The notes: generated from the letters alone by a model not told the origin. DNA of 43,800 nt from Dunaliella salina (GCA_002284615.2 MU069653.1:86232-130031), one strand, 5' to 3'; positions 22,551 through 33,145 are shown, counted from the first letter of the stretch. Program-made: numbers and translations.

Positions 22551-22908
22551 CTGCATGTAATGGTATCGTGAAAAATCCTTTGACTAGCAGGTAATGCTTG
22601 GGAGAAAGCTTGTAAGAGAAAATTTTTTAATGTTTTCCAAAGCGAAAGGGATTTTGTGAAATGCAGCTATTTAACCAGGGAGGTTGTCGCCCAGAAAGAA
22701 GAAGCAGTCCTTCTGGTCAGCGAAATTTTCATACTTTTTTGTTATAGGTTTGATGCGACGATGAAGACACACCGTGTCTCATTTGTGCAGAAGGTAGGTA
22801 TCATTCTCCACAAACATACAAGTGCAACAGGTTTTCACACATAACATTGCTGAAGGTTTTTAATATATTGTGCTAATGATTTTTCCACACAGTTTGTAGG
22901 CAGGTCTC

Positions 22909-25900
22909 ATGGGCTTGTGGGTATTGCTCTTTTTGTACCTCCAGTCCTCCTTCCCAGCATTTGCTGTGAAGGTTGTTATTCCTCCTGGTGGATCGGAGTG
23001 CCTGTCTGAGCCTATCAGCGATGAACACTTTCAGGCACGAGGCTCATGCATGCAAGTGCTGACTGATTGAACTTGCTCATGCATGCATGGTGCCCACTCA
23101 CACTAAACATACTCTTCCTGCTATGGGCATGCAGATAATAGGGGGTGCACGGGTGGATGGGCGAGTGATGGTGTCCAGCAAGAGCCAGTACTACACCCCT
23201 TTCCTTTCTGTCAGAGTGAGTACTGATGGTGTCACCTGCGCCTGCTGCGGACGTCTGTAAGCGTGAGCTGTTACAAGTGGTGCTGAATGGCATGTACGAG
23301 CGCAGGTCCTCTCGCCAGACGGAAAGGAGTTATGGAAGGGCAACAGAGTTCACTCGGAGTCACATTTTAATGCGAAAGCTGCAGGGCCCGGCACATACAA
23401 GATCTGGTGGGTAGTGGCATGCAGAGAAATTCATTGCACAACGTTACTGCACTTTTTTGTCTCAGCGTTGCCATGCATATGCATGTCCTGCTCTTTTCCT
23501 TTTCTGTGCTTCCAACGAAGTCGATAGCAAAGCATGTGTGCGCAAGGTGCAGAGTCCTGAGCAATGCGAAATATGAACACGGCATGGTCAAGGACACAAA
23601 ACCATGTACCATAAGCTTTGTTAGTTGCATAAATTGAAAATTCCAGTGGCTTAGCGCGGTCATTGACACTTGCATGCAAGCGCACAAACTTATTTTTGTT
23701 TGAACAAAGCTGCTGTTTATGCTGCTGTTGTTGACATCATATCCTTTAGATCAGGCTGGGCAAACATGTTTGAGATAATGAAGCAACAGCCCCTCCCACT
23801 TCTGAGCATGCAGGGCTTCATTCTGAGGGCATTCAAGCAACCCTGCATACTCAGTTTGAGCCAGGGGGTGCCCAGGGTGTGGGGCCAGGTATCAGTCAAA
23901 AGTCCTGCCAGAATGGGGTCCTCAGGAAGCACCCCCTTGGCTTACCTGACCTGCAGCGATGGTTATCAGGAACACATCCTTGGGGGGCCGGGGGCCTGGG
24001 GTGGGGATCCGGAATTTCACTCAATTTTGGCAGGGAAAAGCTGGAGTCTATGCGAAGTGAGGCCTCAGGTGCCAAGATTTGAAGTTTGTGCAACAAAAAG
24101 CAGGTCTGCCTCATCAGATGACAAGGCCCTGCAGTGACACTTAAGTCCATAGCCTTGACAGCTCTCAGCCTTGACCAAGCCCCAGGAACCCGTACACCCT
24201 CACCTGGGCCCCCAAACTCGGCAGGGCATGCTTGAGTAACATAATATACAACACCCCATACTCAGGCTGTGGCCAGGTGCTGTGCATGCGTGCTTTCCAG
24301 TTTTGCACCACTTTTGCCTCGCACGCACGCTCATGCTCCATGTGCTTTGGGACCAACTTTTACCCCCCCCCCCCCCCCGTTTTTTTTACTCTGATGGGTC
24401 AGGTTTGACACAAAAAGTGCCTGGAAGCCAAAAATTGGGGCCAATTCGGGTCAAAACATGCATCGTGGCACCCAATTCGCAGGGAATGGCCTAAAATGCC
24501 TCAAAATATGCCCCTGGCTGCAACACCTCATCCCCACTTTTTTTGATGCAGAAGTGCCAAAAAAGTTACCCCAGAGTATTCTACAAAACAGGCGGGAGTC
24601 TGCCTGCTTCATTATCTCCCCTTTTTTTGCCTAGCATGCCCAGCCTGACCTTAGATCATATTTAGCAAGGGAAAGCAAAGCTTTCCAGGTAATGTGTACA
24701 TTACCTGGAAAGCTTTGCTACATATCAGCATGCCTTTTAAATATATTTTCAAAAGAAAAAAAGAAACTGGTCATTAAGCCAATCAGCTTATGATACCCTC
24801 ATATTGTAGCTTGCATGTCAGGACTGACACACTGCTCAGGCCAGCGCATCTTTGCAATTGAGATGCACCACATGATCTCAGCAAACGCACTCAGGGATGC
24901 ACCAGCCTGAGAAATCTGAGGCCACATGCATGTGCAGGCAAGCAGGGATCACTTGCAACCATAACTACAACTAACCATTGCATTTGACTTTTCCCCCGTT
25001 TACAGAATTTCACATCAATTCACAACCTCCCTGGTGTAAATGACAGTGCCCAGGGCAGCAGGTTCAATGTTGACATGCCTGCTGGCGGTGGCTTGTTTTT
25101 CAATGTGTGGGCTTGTTTGTGTGTACGCACTGCGCATTTGCGTTTGCTGAACGTGCTCCAGAGTTCCAGAGGTACAAACACTGCTTCCCCAATCTTCATG
25201 CATCTTCACAACCCCAAAGGATAGCAGCACTGATGTTTCTGTTTACCTTGATCCAAAGGGATAGCCCCACTGATGCTTCAATTGACCTGCAGCTTCACAA
25301 ACCCAAAGGATAGCCGCACTGATGCTTCTGTTGACCTGGTCTACTTCACGCTCGCGCACTTGCGAAGGCCGGCTCAGGCCTCTCTCAACGTGCCCAAAGG
25401 AAATGATACCGCAAGGTGCGCTCGACATTTGTAAACGAAATGGACCTGATGTCCAAATACACCTGGGGCTGTTGAATGGCAGCTGCGACACACATGACAC
25501 GGTTGAAAGGCGCTTGTGGCACTGTGACACTGTTGAATGGTACTCGTGACACTGTTGAATGGCACTCGTGACACTGTTGAATGGCACCCGTGACTCTGTT
25601 GAATGGCACCTGTGACACTGTTGAATGGCACCCGTGACACTGTTGAATGGCACCCGTGTCTCTGTTGAATGGCACCTGTGACACTGTTGAATGGCACCCG
25701 TGACACTGTTGGATGGCACCCGTGACGCTGTTGAAGGGCACTTGTGGCACTGTTGAATGGCACTCATGAAACTGTTGAATGGCACCTGTGGCAATGTTGA
25801 ATGGCACATTTGACACACACTTGACACTGTTGAGTTGCACCTATGGTGCATGTTGGATGGCACCAACCACACTGTTGAATGGTATCTGAGACTGGCGTGT

Positions 25901-27373
25901 TGAGCGTCGCCCTAAGGCGTGCCTGGGACCTGCATATTCGCAAATACTTCTCCCTTACAAAAAGGTGCTGATTTAGTTTGCAAAGCAGCTGCGTAAACCA
26001 ATGCAGAAAGAAAAAATGACAGGGAATGGAAGTCGAGCTGCGCCAGAACTGACGACCTGCATAATTAATCTGATGATTCATTGTGACATCGAGATGGATG
26101 CTTCCGCTCCCTGTATCTGGTGCAGAGCTTTGAAAGAAAATGTAAGGCACCTGACCTTTTGCTGAACCGAGGAACTGAGGAGTACAGAGTGCTGAAATCA
26201 GGGTTGGGTCATTCGCCAATGTCGAATCCTCGGCGAATTCGCATTTTTCCACTTTTTCGACGCATGTTAAAAGTGCAATTCGTCCAATTTTAAGCCCCTT
26301 GGCAAAAAAGGGACAGAACCTTCCCTAAAACCCCCCTGCAACCCCTCCCATTTGAGGTCATCCTTGTGCCATTTACACTTATCCTTCCCCATCATATGTT
26401 AATGTAGCCTAGGGTGAGGGGGAAAAGGAAGGCAAGGGGGGAAGGGGGTGGTTGGAAGTGGTTGCTCCCCCCTTCCCAGCCCCTTGCCTGCCAGGCAACC
26501 ATGCGTTCGCATAATGCGTCAAATCTTGAATGTTCTCGCATAATTGGCGAATCTATTTTGCCAAACTGGCGAATGACCCAACCCTGGCTGAAATCTCAGT
26601 CAGAAATCTCACTGGTTCTCTTTGAAGGCTGTTTATTTGGCATGGGGTGCAATAGAGCAATGCAAAATTTTCAACCTGGCTTCAGGGGTGCTGCGGCTGT
26701 GACCTCAGTTGCATCAGAAGGAAGGAGAAGAAAAGAAAGTCCTTCTGAGCTGTGCTGACCTATGAGAGCAGCTTGGCTGAAACAGGGCATCCAAAGCATT
26801 GTCTGTCAGTGCAGCATGCAGTGTAAGGTCGACGAATATTTAGTACACCATCCTGCAGCATCAGAACAGGTGTTTCCTGTGCCTCTTTTTGCAATTTCCT
26901 TCACCTCTGGACCCAGGTGCTTGCTGTGTAGTTTTGTCCTTTTGTCGTTTTGCCTTTGTACTTTTGTTTGCTGTGTAGTGTAGTTTTGCCCCCCTGTGAC
27001 CTGAAGAGTGTGTCCGAAGCAGAAACAGTGGCCCGATCGCCACACAAAAATATTCGTCGCAGAGCTCTGCTGTACACCAAGAGCTAATCCAGCATTTTTT
27101 CCACTCCCTTTTGACGGTGCGAGGAGCTTGCGAGTCTCTCTACTCAGTTGGCACATCTGCCCAGCGGGAGCAGGCCTGGAGAGGCTTGTGAGGTAGGCTT
27201 CGCTTTGTGTGAATATTCAAATGTCATGACACTGCTTTTCAAATTGGTGATTCCTCACGCAGGAGTTCGGAGCTAGCACAGAAATCCCATGCTGACGAGG
27301 TTTCCAACACTGTGGAGTCCCTCTCAGAATTCATGCAAGTGAGTAATGTGTCTCGAGCGTGCGCGCGCGCGCG

Positions 27374-27442
<69 letters not shown>

Positions 27443-29502
27443 AAATGGATACATGCATGTCATAACAAGGCTTTGCAAGCCTCACATCCCGGTGACAGTG
27501 AAAAGAGGAGAAAAGATCACACGAGCCATAAGGGCGTGTGCCTTTCCCTTTCCTGTGATACCACAGATGAGCTAACAGAAGCTTCCAAGCGAGCCAAACA
27601 CACTGCGTCAGGGTTGGGAAGTTGGGGGTTTTAGAAATAAGGTCGCCAACAGTTCAAAAAAAAAAACTCGGGAGGTTCGACGTGCTGCTTCGAACAAGCG
27701 TTTGCCTTGAGGCATGAGGGCAACCCCCTACACACCCCGACCCCATCCGCCCTCCAGCTAGCCCTATCCNNNNNNNNNNNNNNNNNNNNNNNNNNNNNNN
27801 NNNNNNNNNNNNNNNNNNNNNNNNNNNNNNNNNNNNNNNNNNNNNNNNNNNNNNNNNNNNNNNNNNNNNNNNNNNNNNNNNNNNNNNNNNNNNNNNNNNN
27901 NNNNNNNNNNNNNNNNNNNNNNNNNNNNNNNNNNNNNNNNNNNNNNNNNNNNNNNNNNNNNNNNNNNNNNNNNNNNNNNNNNNNNNNNNNNNNNNNNNNN
28001 NNNNNNNNNNNNNNNNNNNNNNNNNNNNNNNNNNNNNNNNNNNNNNNNNNNNNNNNNNNNNNNNNNNNNNNNNNNNNNNNNNNNNNNNNNNNNNNNNNNN
28101 NNNNNNNNNNNNNNNNNNNNNNNNNNNNNNNNNNNNNNNNNNNNNNNNNTTGGGGGGCGTGATGGGGTCATCATTCAAAAGTCAATCTTTGGCAGAGGGT
28201 ATAAAGTTCTTCGAACTAACAATTCCAAAAATTTGCCAACAGTTCAAAAAAGTTTTAGAACAGTCCTGGGTTCTAGTGCTACCCATCCTTGCACTGCGCG
28301 CATCAAGGAAGCTTTTTCCAAGGAACGTAAAGAAAAGTGAAGTATGCAAGCCTGTTTTAAGCGGCATGCATGGATGAAACGTTTTTTGCCTGCGACAGCA
28401 GAAACAAAAAAAGACTAGGCTGTTCTCCTGCGATCCAAGTGGCCACATAGGCGTGCATAGCCTTTTCTTTGCAAATAGCTTTTGTTGATTGTGATTGGCT
28501 CCCTGTTGCAGGGTCTCAACTCGTGGGTGCAACCCTGAACTGCTGTGACTTTGCACCAGAAGTTTGTGCCAAGATGAACATCAGTGCGTTGGAATGGGCT
28601 CATCAAAAAAGCTTCTGTCAGCACTGCTTTTTGTCGCAGCTCCAGCTGCCACAACCGAACCATGCCTGGTCAAAGGTTGGGTTAAAATCCTTGACACCTT
28701 CATTTTGGCCCTCGATTTTGGGAGCTAGGCCACATTGTGGTGGTTGTCCCCATGAGCAAAGCCCCCATTTTCTTGGGCAAACTCTCAGGGCCCCCTGGAT
28801 CTAAAAACTACATTCCATTCCAGGACAAAAAAAAGTGTGTTGGATGGACGAGTTTTCTTCTGTGAGTAGGTGCTAAAGAGGTAGGGTGAGGACAGCGGGT
28901 GGGCAGGAAAAAAGGATCAAAAGTTGCTGATTCTGAGGATGGTTTCCTGTTTCACACACAGCCTGCTAGAATGCACCCTTACAGTCTTTTTAAAAATCTT
29001 GAAGGTCCTCCATTCCTTTAATATGAATTTGGGTGCAGGAATGTCAAATAGAAAGAAAGAGCAGCCATGAAAAAGCTGCGCAGGCCCAAATCGCTGCATG
29101 CGTGCGAGAATGTTCCTGTGATGGAAAAAGCCTCCCCTGGATGATAGTCAGCCAACCGGTTCGGAGGACAGCGACTCTGTCCATTGCATGCCAGACAAAG
29201 CTGAAATTCTTCCGACCAATTCACACAAATGTAAGCAATGCTCAGTCCTCTGGGGACTGCCATGATCATGCAGCTGGTTTTATGCATCCATACATGTTTT
29301 CAGGAGACAGGTTGGGAAAAGCATTCCCATGCATCATGTTGCAAGCTTACATCAATGGTCACTGCAAGGTTAAGGACTCTTGGGCAGTTTATCGGAAGTT
29401 TGCAATTTGCTGCCCAATCTCACACAAAGGCACTGTGCTTTCAACAGCACCGAGGTACCAAAACCTTACTTTGAGGCAAGTTGACAGCATACAAATTTGC
29501 CA

Positions 29503-29552
<50 letters not shown>

Positions 29553-30089
29553 GTGTGTGCGTGTGTGTGCGTGTGTGTTCATGCACACTCGTGCGCTTGC
29601 CTTTCTACATGGACCGAGATAAATTGTGGAAGCTCATTGTTCCTTCGCCCCTTAACAAAGGTGCATGCTTTCCTCTTCTCTTCTTTCACTTGTTCATTAT
29701 GCTTCCCATATTTGCAGGTGATCTCAGGTTCGCAGAGGTATTTGCAACGAAGAAAGGAACGCCATAAACGCACCATGGTACGTGGTCAGGAGGAGCTGTA
29801 TCCAACTTCTGTTGTGACTCCTTGAGCAGGAATGGTGATGGTACACTTTAATACTGCGCCCTGCTCTCTTTTGTGACGCACATTGCCTCATGCTTGCTTC
29901 TGAGCGACTTGGTCTGTGATTGGTTCTAATCCTGGTATGTTTCCTTTGCTTGGCCTGCAGATCAGCAACCAACGCCGCACCACATGGTACTCCCTGCTGG
30001 AGGTAGCTGTCCTGCTGGTCGTGACAGCTGTCCAGGTCATCACTATTGTGTCCTTTTTTAAGACAGGAAGGGTTAAGATATCTGTATAA
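22909..30089 (+). CDS. p24/TMED-family (emp24/gp25L) cargo receptor, split gene, one middle exon not found
   Basis: Exons read: 22909-23055 (ATG start), 23135-23256, probably 27063-27192, then 27263-27338, 29718-29777 and 29961-30089 (TAA). Exon 1 encodes a signal peptide (MGLWVLLFLYLQSSFPAFA) and then VVIPPGGSECLSEPISDEHF, the usual GOLD start with its cysteine. Exon 2 gives IIGGARVDGRVMV and DGVTCACC, the second GOLD cysteine. Later exons give the coiled coil (SELAQKSHADEVSNTVESL), the RYLQRRKERHKRTM turn, ISNQRRTTWYSLLE, a hydrophobic helix and the tail FFKTGRVKISV. p24 proteins cycle between ER and Golgi as COPI/COPII cargo receptors; the FF pair is the COPII-type signal, and no KKXX end is present. 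Phases agree among the last exons; exon 2 does not join 27063 in phase, so at least one exon is missing from this model. Introns reach about 4 kb and hold transposons and a gap. Confidence 0.8.
23751..24648. mobile_element. TIR element with CAGGCTGGGCA ends, copy 1, ~898 bp
   Basis: The ends are inverted: CAGGCTGGGCA, followed on both sides by GAGATAATGAAGCA within 30-50 bp. A second copy lies inverted at 37895-38481. Flanking duplications are unclear (CCTTTAGA versus CCTTAGAT), so the element is old. It contains a poly-C/poly-T run near 24362. The ends resemble hAT-type CAGG termini, but the superfamily is not proven. It lies inside a p24 intron. Confidence 0.7.
24674..24719. repeat. Perfect 46-bp palindrome
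   Basis: Two 22-nt arms starting AGCAAAGCTTTCCAGGTAAT are separated by only 2 nt. It lies 26 bp outside the right end of the TIR element at 23751-24648, inside a p24 intron. Such a hairpin could be a tiny mobile element, a footprint or a regulatory fold. Confidence 0.9.
25495..25895. repeat. 22-bp minisatellite, about 16-18 copies
   Basis: The unit TTGAATGGCACCCGTGACAC(TG) repeats with small changes (CTCGTGACAC, CTGTGACAC, CTGTGGCA). The period of 22 bp is not a multiple of three and the unit lacks stop codons on minus, so all three minus frames stay open with 22-residue repeats (CHSTVSRVPFNSVTGAIQ). It lies in a p24 intron, and coding use is unlikely. Confidence 0.9.
26199..26586. mobile_element. 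hAT-type MITE, 388 bp
   Basis: The terminal inverted repeats are perfect for 20 bp (CAGGGTTGGGTCATTCGCCA). The 8-bp direct repeat GCTGAAAT flanks it at 26191-26198 and 26587-26594. GCGAA/TTCGC motifs are repeated close to both ends (for example GGCGAATTCGC at left, TTGGCGAATC at right). No coding capacity. Confidence 0.9.
27361..27438. repeat. Compound (GC)n(AC)n microsatellite
   Basis: About 22 bp of GC followed by 57 bp of AC, starting some 20 bp after the donor site of p24 exon 27263-27338. It is a strict purine-pyrimidine alternation, a sequence type able to form Z-DNA. Confidence 0.95.
27609..28291. mobile_element. Probable hAT-type element, contains gap
   Basis: Left end CAGGGTTGGGAAG and right end (reverse complement) CAAGGATGGGTAG are imperfect inverted repeats. 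Flanks CACTGCGT (27601-27608) and CACTGCGC (28292-28299) match at 7 of 8 bases. GCCAACAGTTCAAAAAA occurs near both ends in the same orientation. The gap at 27770-28149 hides the interior. The left end resembles that of the element at 26199. Confidence 0.6.
27770..28149. other. Assembly gap (N)
   Basis: Run of undetermined bases inside the probable hAT element and inside a p24 intron. Confidence 0.99.
29504..29578. repeat. (TG)n microsatellite with GCGTG interruptions
   Basis: TG run in the intron before the p24 exon at 29718; frames reading through it (VCVCV) are artefacts. Confidence 0.95.
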
Positions 30090-30194
30090 ATCATTGCAGG
30101 CAGCACGTTGCTGCCAGCCACCAGACAGGGAGTTGGGGGCAGACATGATGTAGCCGCTCCTTGTTGGGGATCGTTGGGGATTTAGCAGTTCCGT

Positions 30195-30285
30195 TGATGG
30201 GACTCATTCTTAGTGTCAGCGCTGACTGTTGGGTCTTTCCTTAATGCACCCTGGCTGTGCCCAGTGTAGGCTTTTGCTTTTAGCT
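30195..30285 (+). repeat. Retroposon 3' end with terminal hairpin, copy b
   Basis: GGGACTCATTCTTAGTGTCA, GGTCTTTCCTTAATGCAC, a hairpin (arms CTGG 30251-30254 and CCAG 30261-30264, extended by CA/TG pairs) and GGCTTTTGCTTTT. It lies about 100 bp after the p24 stop codon and may be part of its 3' region. Confidence 0.7.
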
Positions 30286-30289
30286 TCGT

Positions 30290-30392
30290 CCATGCTCCCG
30301 TTCGTGGGACTCATTGTTTGTGCCAACTCTGACTGCTGGGTCTTTCCTTGATGCACACTGGCTGCGTCCAGTGTTGACTCTCAGCTTCCACC
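30290..30392 (+). repeat. Retroposon 3' end with terminal hairpin, copy c
   Basis: Same block as copy b, in direct orientation and adjacent. The hairpin is perfect: ACACTGG 30355-30361 with CCAGTGT 30368-30374. Confidence 0.7.
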
Positions 30393-30614
30393 ATGCAGGG
30401 AGCGCTAGCAGACCTTGCTTTGTGACAACGCTCGCCATTTGGTGAATAGTGTATGCGATCAGAATTCTGAAGCAACAAAAGTTTTTTAAAAAGGGTAGAA
30501 TAATTGACCAGTCAGCCTGGTCTATGAAGCCTAAAATACTTGTTGCACTACTTAAAGACGCAGGGCTGTAAATGCAGAAACTGAGTGTGAATTTTGTCAC
30601 ATCCCGGAGGAGGA

Positions 30615-30705
30615 GGAGGAGTCTACGTTGGGGAAAAGATGGAATAGGCGTGCATTAAGGAAAGACCCAGCAGTCAGCGCTGGAACTGAGAGTGAGCCCC
30701 ACTTG
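30615..30705 (-). repeat. Retroposon 3' end, copy d (reverse)
   Basis: GCATTAAGGAAAGACCCAGC and GTCAGCGCTGGAACTGAGAG are the reverse complement of the copy b/c block. The hairpin side is degraded. Confidence 0.6.
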
Positions 30706-30737
30706 GCACCATTCCAAAAAAAACTTTGAAGAAGCAT

Positions 30738-30805
30738 AGAAGGTAAGGCAAGGTAAGGTGACATTGCTTAACCGCCTACAAGGGCTGCTGAGTGGAGACA
30801 TAGAG
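30738..30805 (-). repeat. Retroelement 3' end with (TTACC)n tail (reverse)
   Basis: AAGGTAAGGCAAGGTAAGG next to CCGCCTACAAGGGCTGCTGA is the reverse of CAGCTGCCCGTGAAGGCGG...CCTTACCTTACC at 34365-34448. Confidence 0.55.
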
Positions 30806-30819
30806 GCCGGTAACCTTGC

Positions 30820-31509
30820 TTGGTTCATGAAGTATTTGGAGACATTAGCTTGATTCATGAAGCACAGAAGTCTACTTTAGCGAGTTGGCCCCCTCCAGTT
30901 GGCCACCTCCAACTCCCTACACATGCCTCAAACAGAACTTTACCTGCTTACTTCTTCCCTCGTAACCTTCCAGAGAGGAAAAGACTCAACTCCAGTCGAC
31001 CAGATGCTGTTTTGATCACCCCTTTTAATGCCAAACATACTTCTAACAATGTTTCTCCTACCCATTCCCATCACGCTTTGCGCAGCTACTCTCGGAGGAC
31101 CACCAGAACTAGTCGCATGAGGCAACCCCATGAACTTCGTGCAAATGAACGACATGTGCACCTAATAGAAATCAAGTTCTGTGAAGACACAAGGCCAGAG
31201 CATCAGTTGAACGCAGCAAAGCAGCAGCATGCAGACCTTCGTAAACTTATTAACGCTAAAGCTGTTACAATTCACCCTATTCTCCTGGGTGTAGGTGGAA
31301 CTATTTACACTGAGCATACCCTGAAGCAACTCATACATCTAGGATTGGATCAACAGCGTGCCACAAAGCTTGCTCAACAACTTCATGCCCATTCTGTTCA
31401 ATATGCCCACAAACTAGTCACCATCCGCCGCGCTATTGAAAATAAGAATACTTCCCACAGCCAGGCTCTAGAGCCAGGTGCTTCTAGTAACCCTCCAGAC
31501 CCACATTAG
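30820..31509 (+). pseudogene. PD-(D/E)XK (restriction-like) endonuclease domain of a non-LTR retrotransposon, 5'-truncated
   Basis: The 229-residue frame carries LPTHASNRTLPAYFFP (32-47), SSRPDAVLI (58-66; P61-D62), HLIEIKFCEDTRP (114-126; E117 and K119), QQH at 135-137 and LLGVGGTIY (155-163). RPD followed by E-x-K fits the catalytic core of the restriction-like endonuclease that R2/CRE-like LINEs place after the reverse transcriptase and a zinc finger. This enzyme nicks target DNA to prime reverse transcription. The matching zinc-finger part is seen at 8587-8919 and in decayed form at 34131-34319. The reading frame is intact but the reverse transcriptase is absent, so the copy is probably a 5'-truncated insertion. 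The ATG used here is unlikely to be native. The 3' untranslated part with hairpin follows directly. Confidence 0.7.
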
Positions 31510-31632
31510 CATTCTCTTATTCATACCTTGTGGTGAAGGGGGCACACGGCTCTTTTTTTGAGCCAATGTGTCACCTTCTCCTTAATTGATGTAGGGAGAG
31601 TTTCTCTGCCTACGTAGTTTTTCTTTTCTTTG
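31510..31632 (+). repeat. 3' end of the endonuclease LINE: hairpin plus pyrimidine tail
   Basis: After the TAG stop come GCTCTTTTTTTGAGC, CTTCTCCTTAATTGATG, a hairpin with arms 31591-31600 (GTAGGGAGAG) and 31604-31613 (CTCTGCCTAC), nine pairs around one mismatch, and TAGTTTTTCTTTTCTTT. Coding-free copies of this segment lie at 6130, 7178 and 37700. Confidence 0.75.
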
Positions 31633-32941
31633 GCCCCCACCTTGGACGCCCATGACACTGCTGTCTAGAGGCCCTGCCAAGCAAACTTGAGACCCAACCC
31701 TGAGCCTCAAAAGGGTTACAAGGGTTGCAAGGAGTTGGCCTACAGCCCGAGAATCTGGCTTATCGGCTGCTGGTGAAACATTCTCAACCAGCATCAAAAA
31801 TTGAAACCAATTCCGACAAAAAATTTCGAAAACCTGCACGAGTCTTGATTCAGAAAAACATTGACTTAAGATCAGTTAAACAATGGAACCTCTCCAAAAA
31901 GGGAATAAAGTCAGTGTTTGGGAGCTGGGCAAAAATGTGAAATGGTCTGAAGAGATCAATAAACAGGTCCTTATATTTTCTCCGCAGCTCACACACTTCA
32001 AAGTGCTTGCAATAGAAAAGAGCGTGTTTCTCATCTTGCACATCAGCACAATCGCACTTGTCGCAAATGTTTGATCCACCGTGCCATTTACAAGACTCGA
32101 CCTTTAAGCAGTGAGCCTGAAGTCTAGACCTGCTCACATTCCTCATGACTCCTTTGTCCAGATCCCTAAATAAGTAAGATGGAGTACAAAAAGGAGTGTG
32201 TTTTGTTTGATTCAAAGGCATCCCACACCAATGATGGTAAGTCACTGCTTTCTTGTTCACCGTCCGCGGACTTAGAGTACCTGCATCTCTCCAAACCTTT
32301 TGCTGCCTGTATCTCAAATCACAAATGAATTCCTGCATGGGGATCTTGGAAGCACTCAGCATCTTTTGCTTAAACATGTCCTCTGAGCGCATGCCACTAA
32401 AGGCTGAAGACACATGAGCAGACCAACAAGCCTCATCCCTATTAGCAAGGTTTAAATCTGCTTTCAGAACCCTGCATAATGTCTCACTGTTTGAGTCAAG
32501 CATACTGTTAAAAAACTTGACAGTGGCCCTGAACCAATAGAACTTTAGAGGCTCTTGGCCACATTCTCTCAGCACTGGCCAGTTTGTGGCAGAGCTCTTC
32601 ACACCTAGAAACCGCCTTAAGGAGCACAATTGCCTTTTTTGTGATTGGCTCTTGAATTCGCTGCCTTCACTTAAATATCCTGTTCCCCACACTTGGCACG
32701 CATATATTCCAACCGGAATACCATACACTTTAGATAGCCAAATTAAAGCGTGAGGCCTATCCCTAAGCTCATGTTCACGCACAAATTCTCTAATCCTTTG
32801 CTGCGCAGCCATGTAAGGCCGCACAGCATGCTCCTCAGACACCTTCAAATTCATGTGCTTGTCAACAAGCATGCCCAGGTATCTAAATTGTTCTCTTGCA
32901 GGAAGAGCCACATCTCCATACATGAAAGTTGGTAGCCTCAA
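31633..32941 (-). pseudogene. Non-LTR retrotransposon family A, C-terminal part of reverse transcriptase protein
   Basis: A 363-residue frame on minus (32941-31850) contains FRYLGMLVDKHMNL (thumb region after the palm), GIPVGIYACQVWG, LGVKSSATNWPVL, VMRNVSRSRLQAHCLKVE and a zinc-knuckle pattern CDKCDC-x7-H-x4-C near the end. These features are typical of the region after the reverse transcriptase palm in LINE proteins. A second, broken copy is at 9200-11672. A frameshift separates the final part (31839-31700, NWFQFLMLVENVSPAADKPD). The catalytic YADD region is not present, so this copy is 5'-truncated. It converges with the endonuclease ORF on plus. Confidence 0.75.
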
Positions 32942-33145
32942 AAGAAGCTATCCAACATCTCAGCATGGCCCCCCTACAAATTGAAGGGGGCCAGCCGTAG
33001 CCAGAAGACGACACACATCCTGGGAAATACACTCACGGAAGTGCTGAGCAGCCAGGAAGCAATTGAGAACATCTAATTCCAAACATGCTCATTTGTGAGC
33101 TTCCCGTCAGTGATGTAAGTAAAAATTGATACACATGCCAGACCA

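Noticed and set aside
25243..25872. 209-codon minus frame and two overlapping minus frames
   Set aside because: These are the 22-bp minisatellite read in three frames.
28516..28673. Possible plus exon (GSQLVGATLNCCDF...) between TGCAG and GTTGGG
   Set aside because: It lies in a p24 intron and does not belong to the p24 fold; it would break the phase-consistent join of the exons on either side.
29038..29230. Possible plus exon before GTAAGC
   Set aside because: Two frames look equally protein-like, neither matches p24, and the flanking p24 exons join without it.
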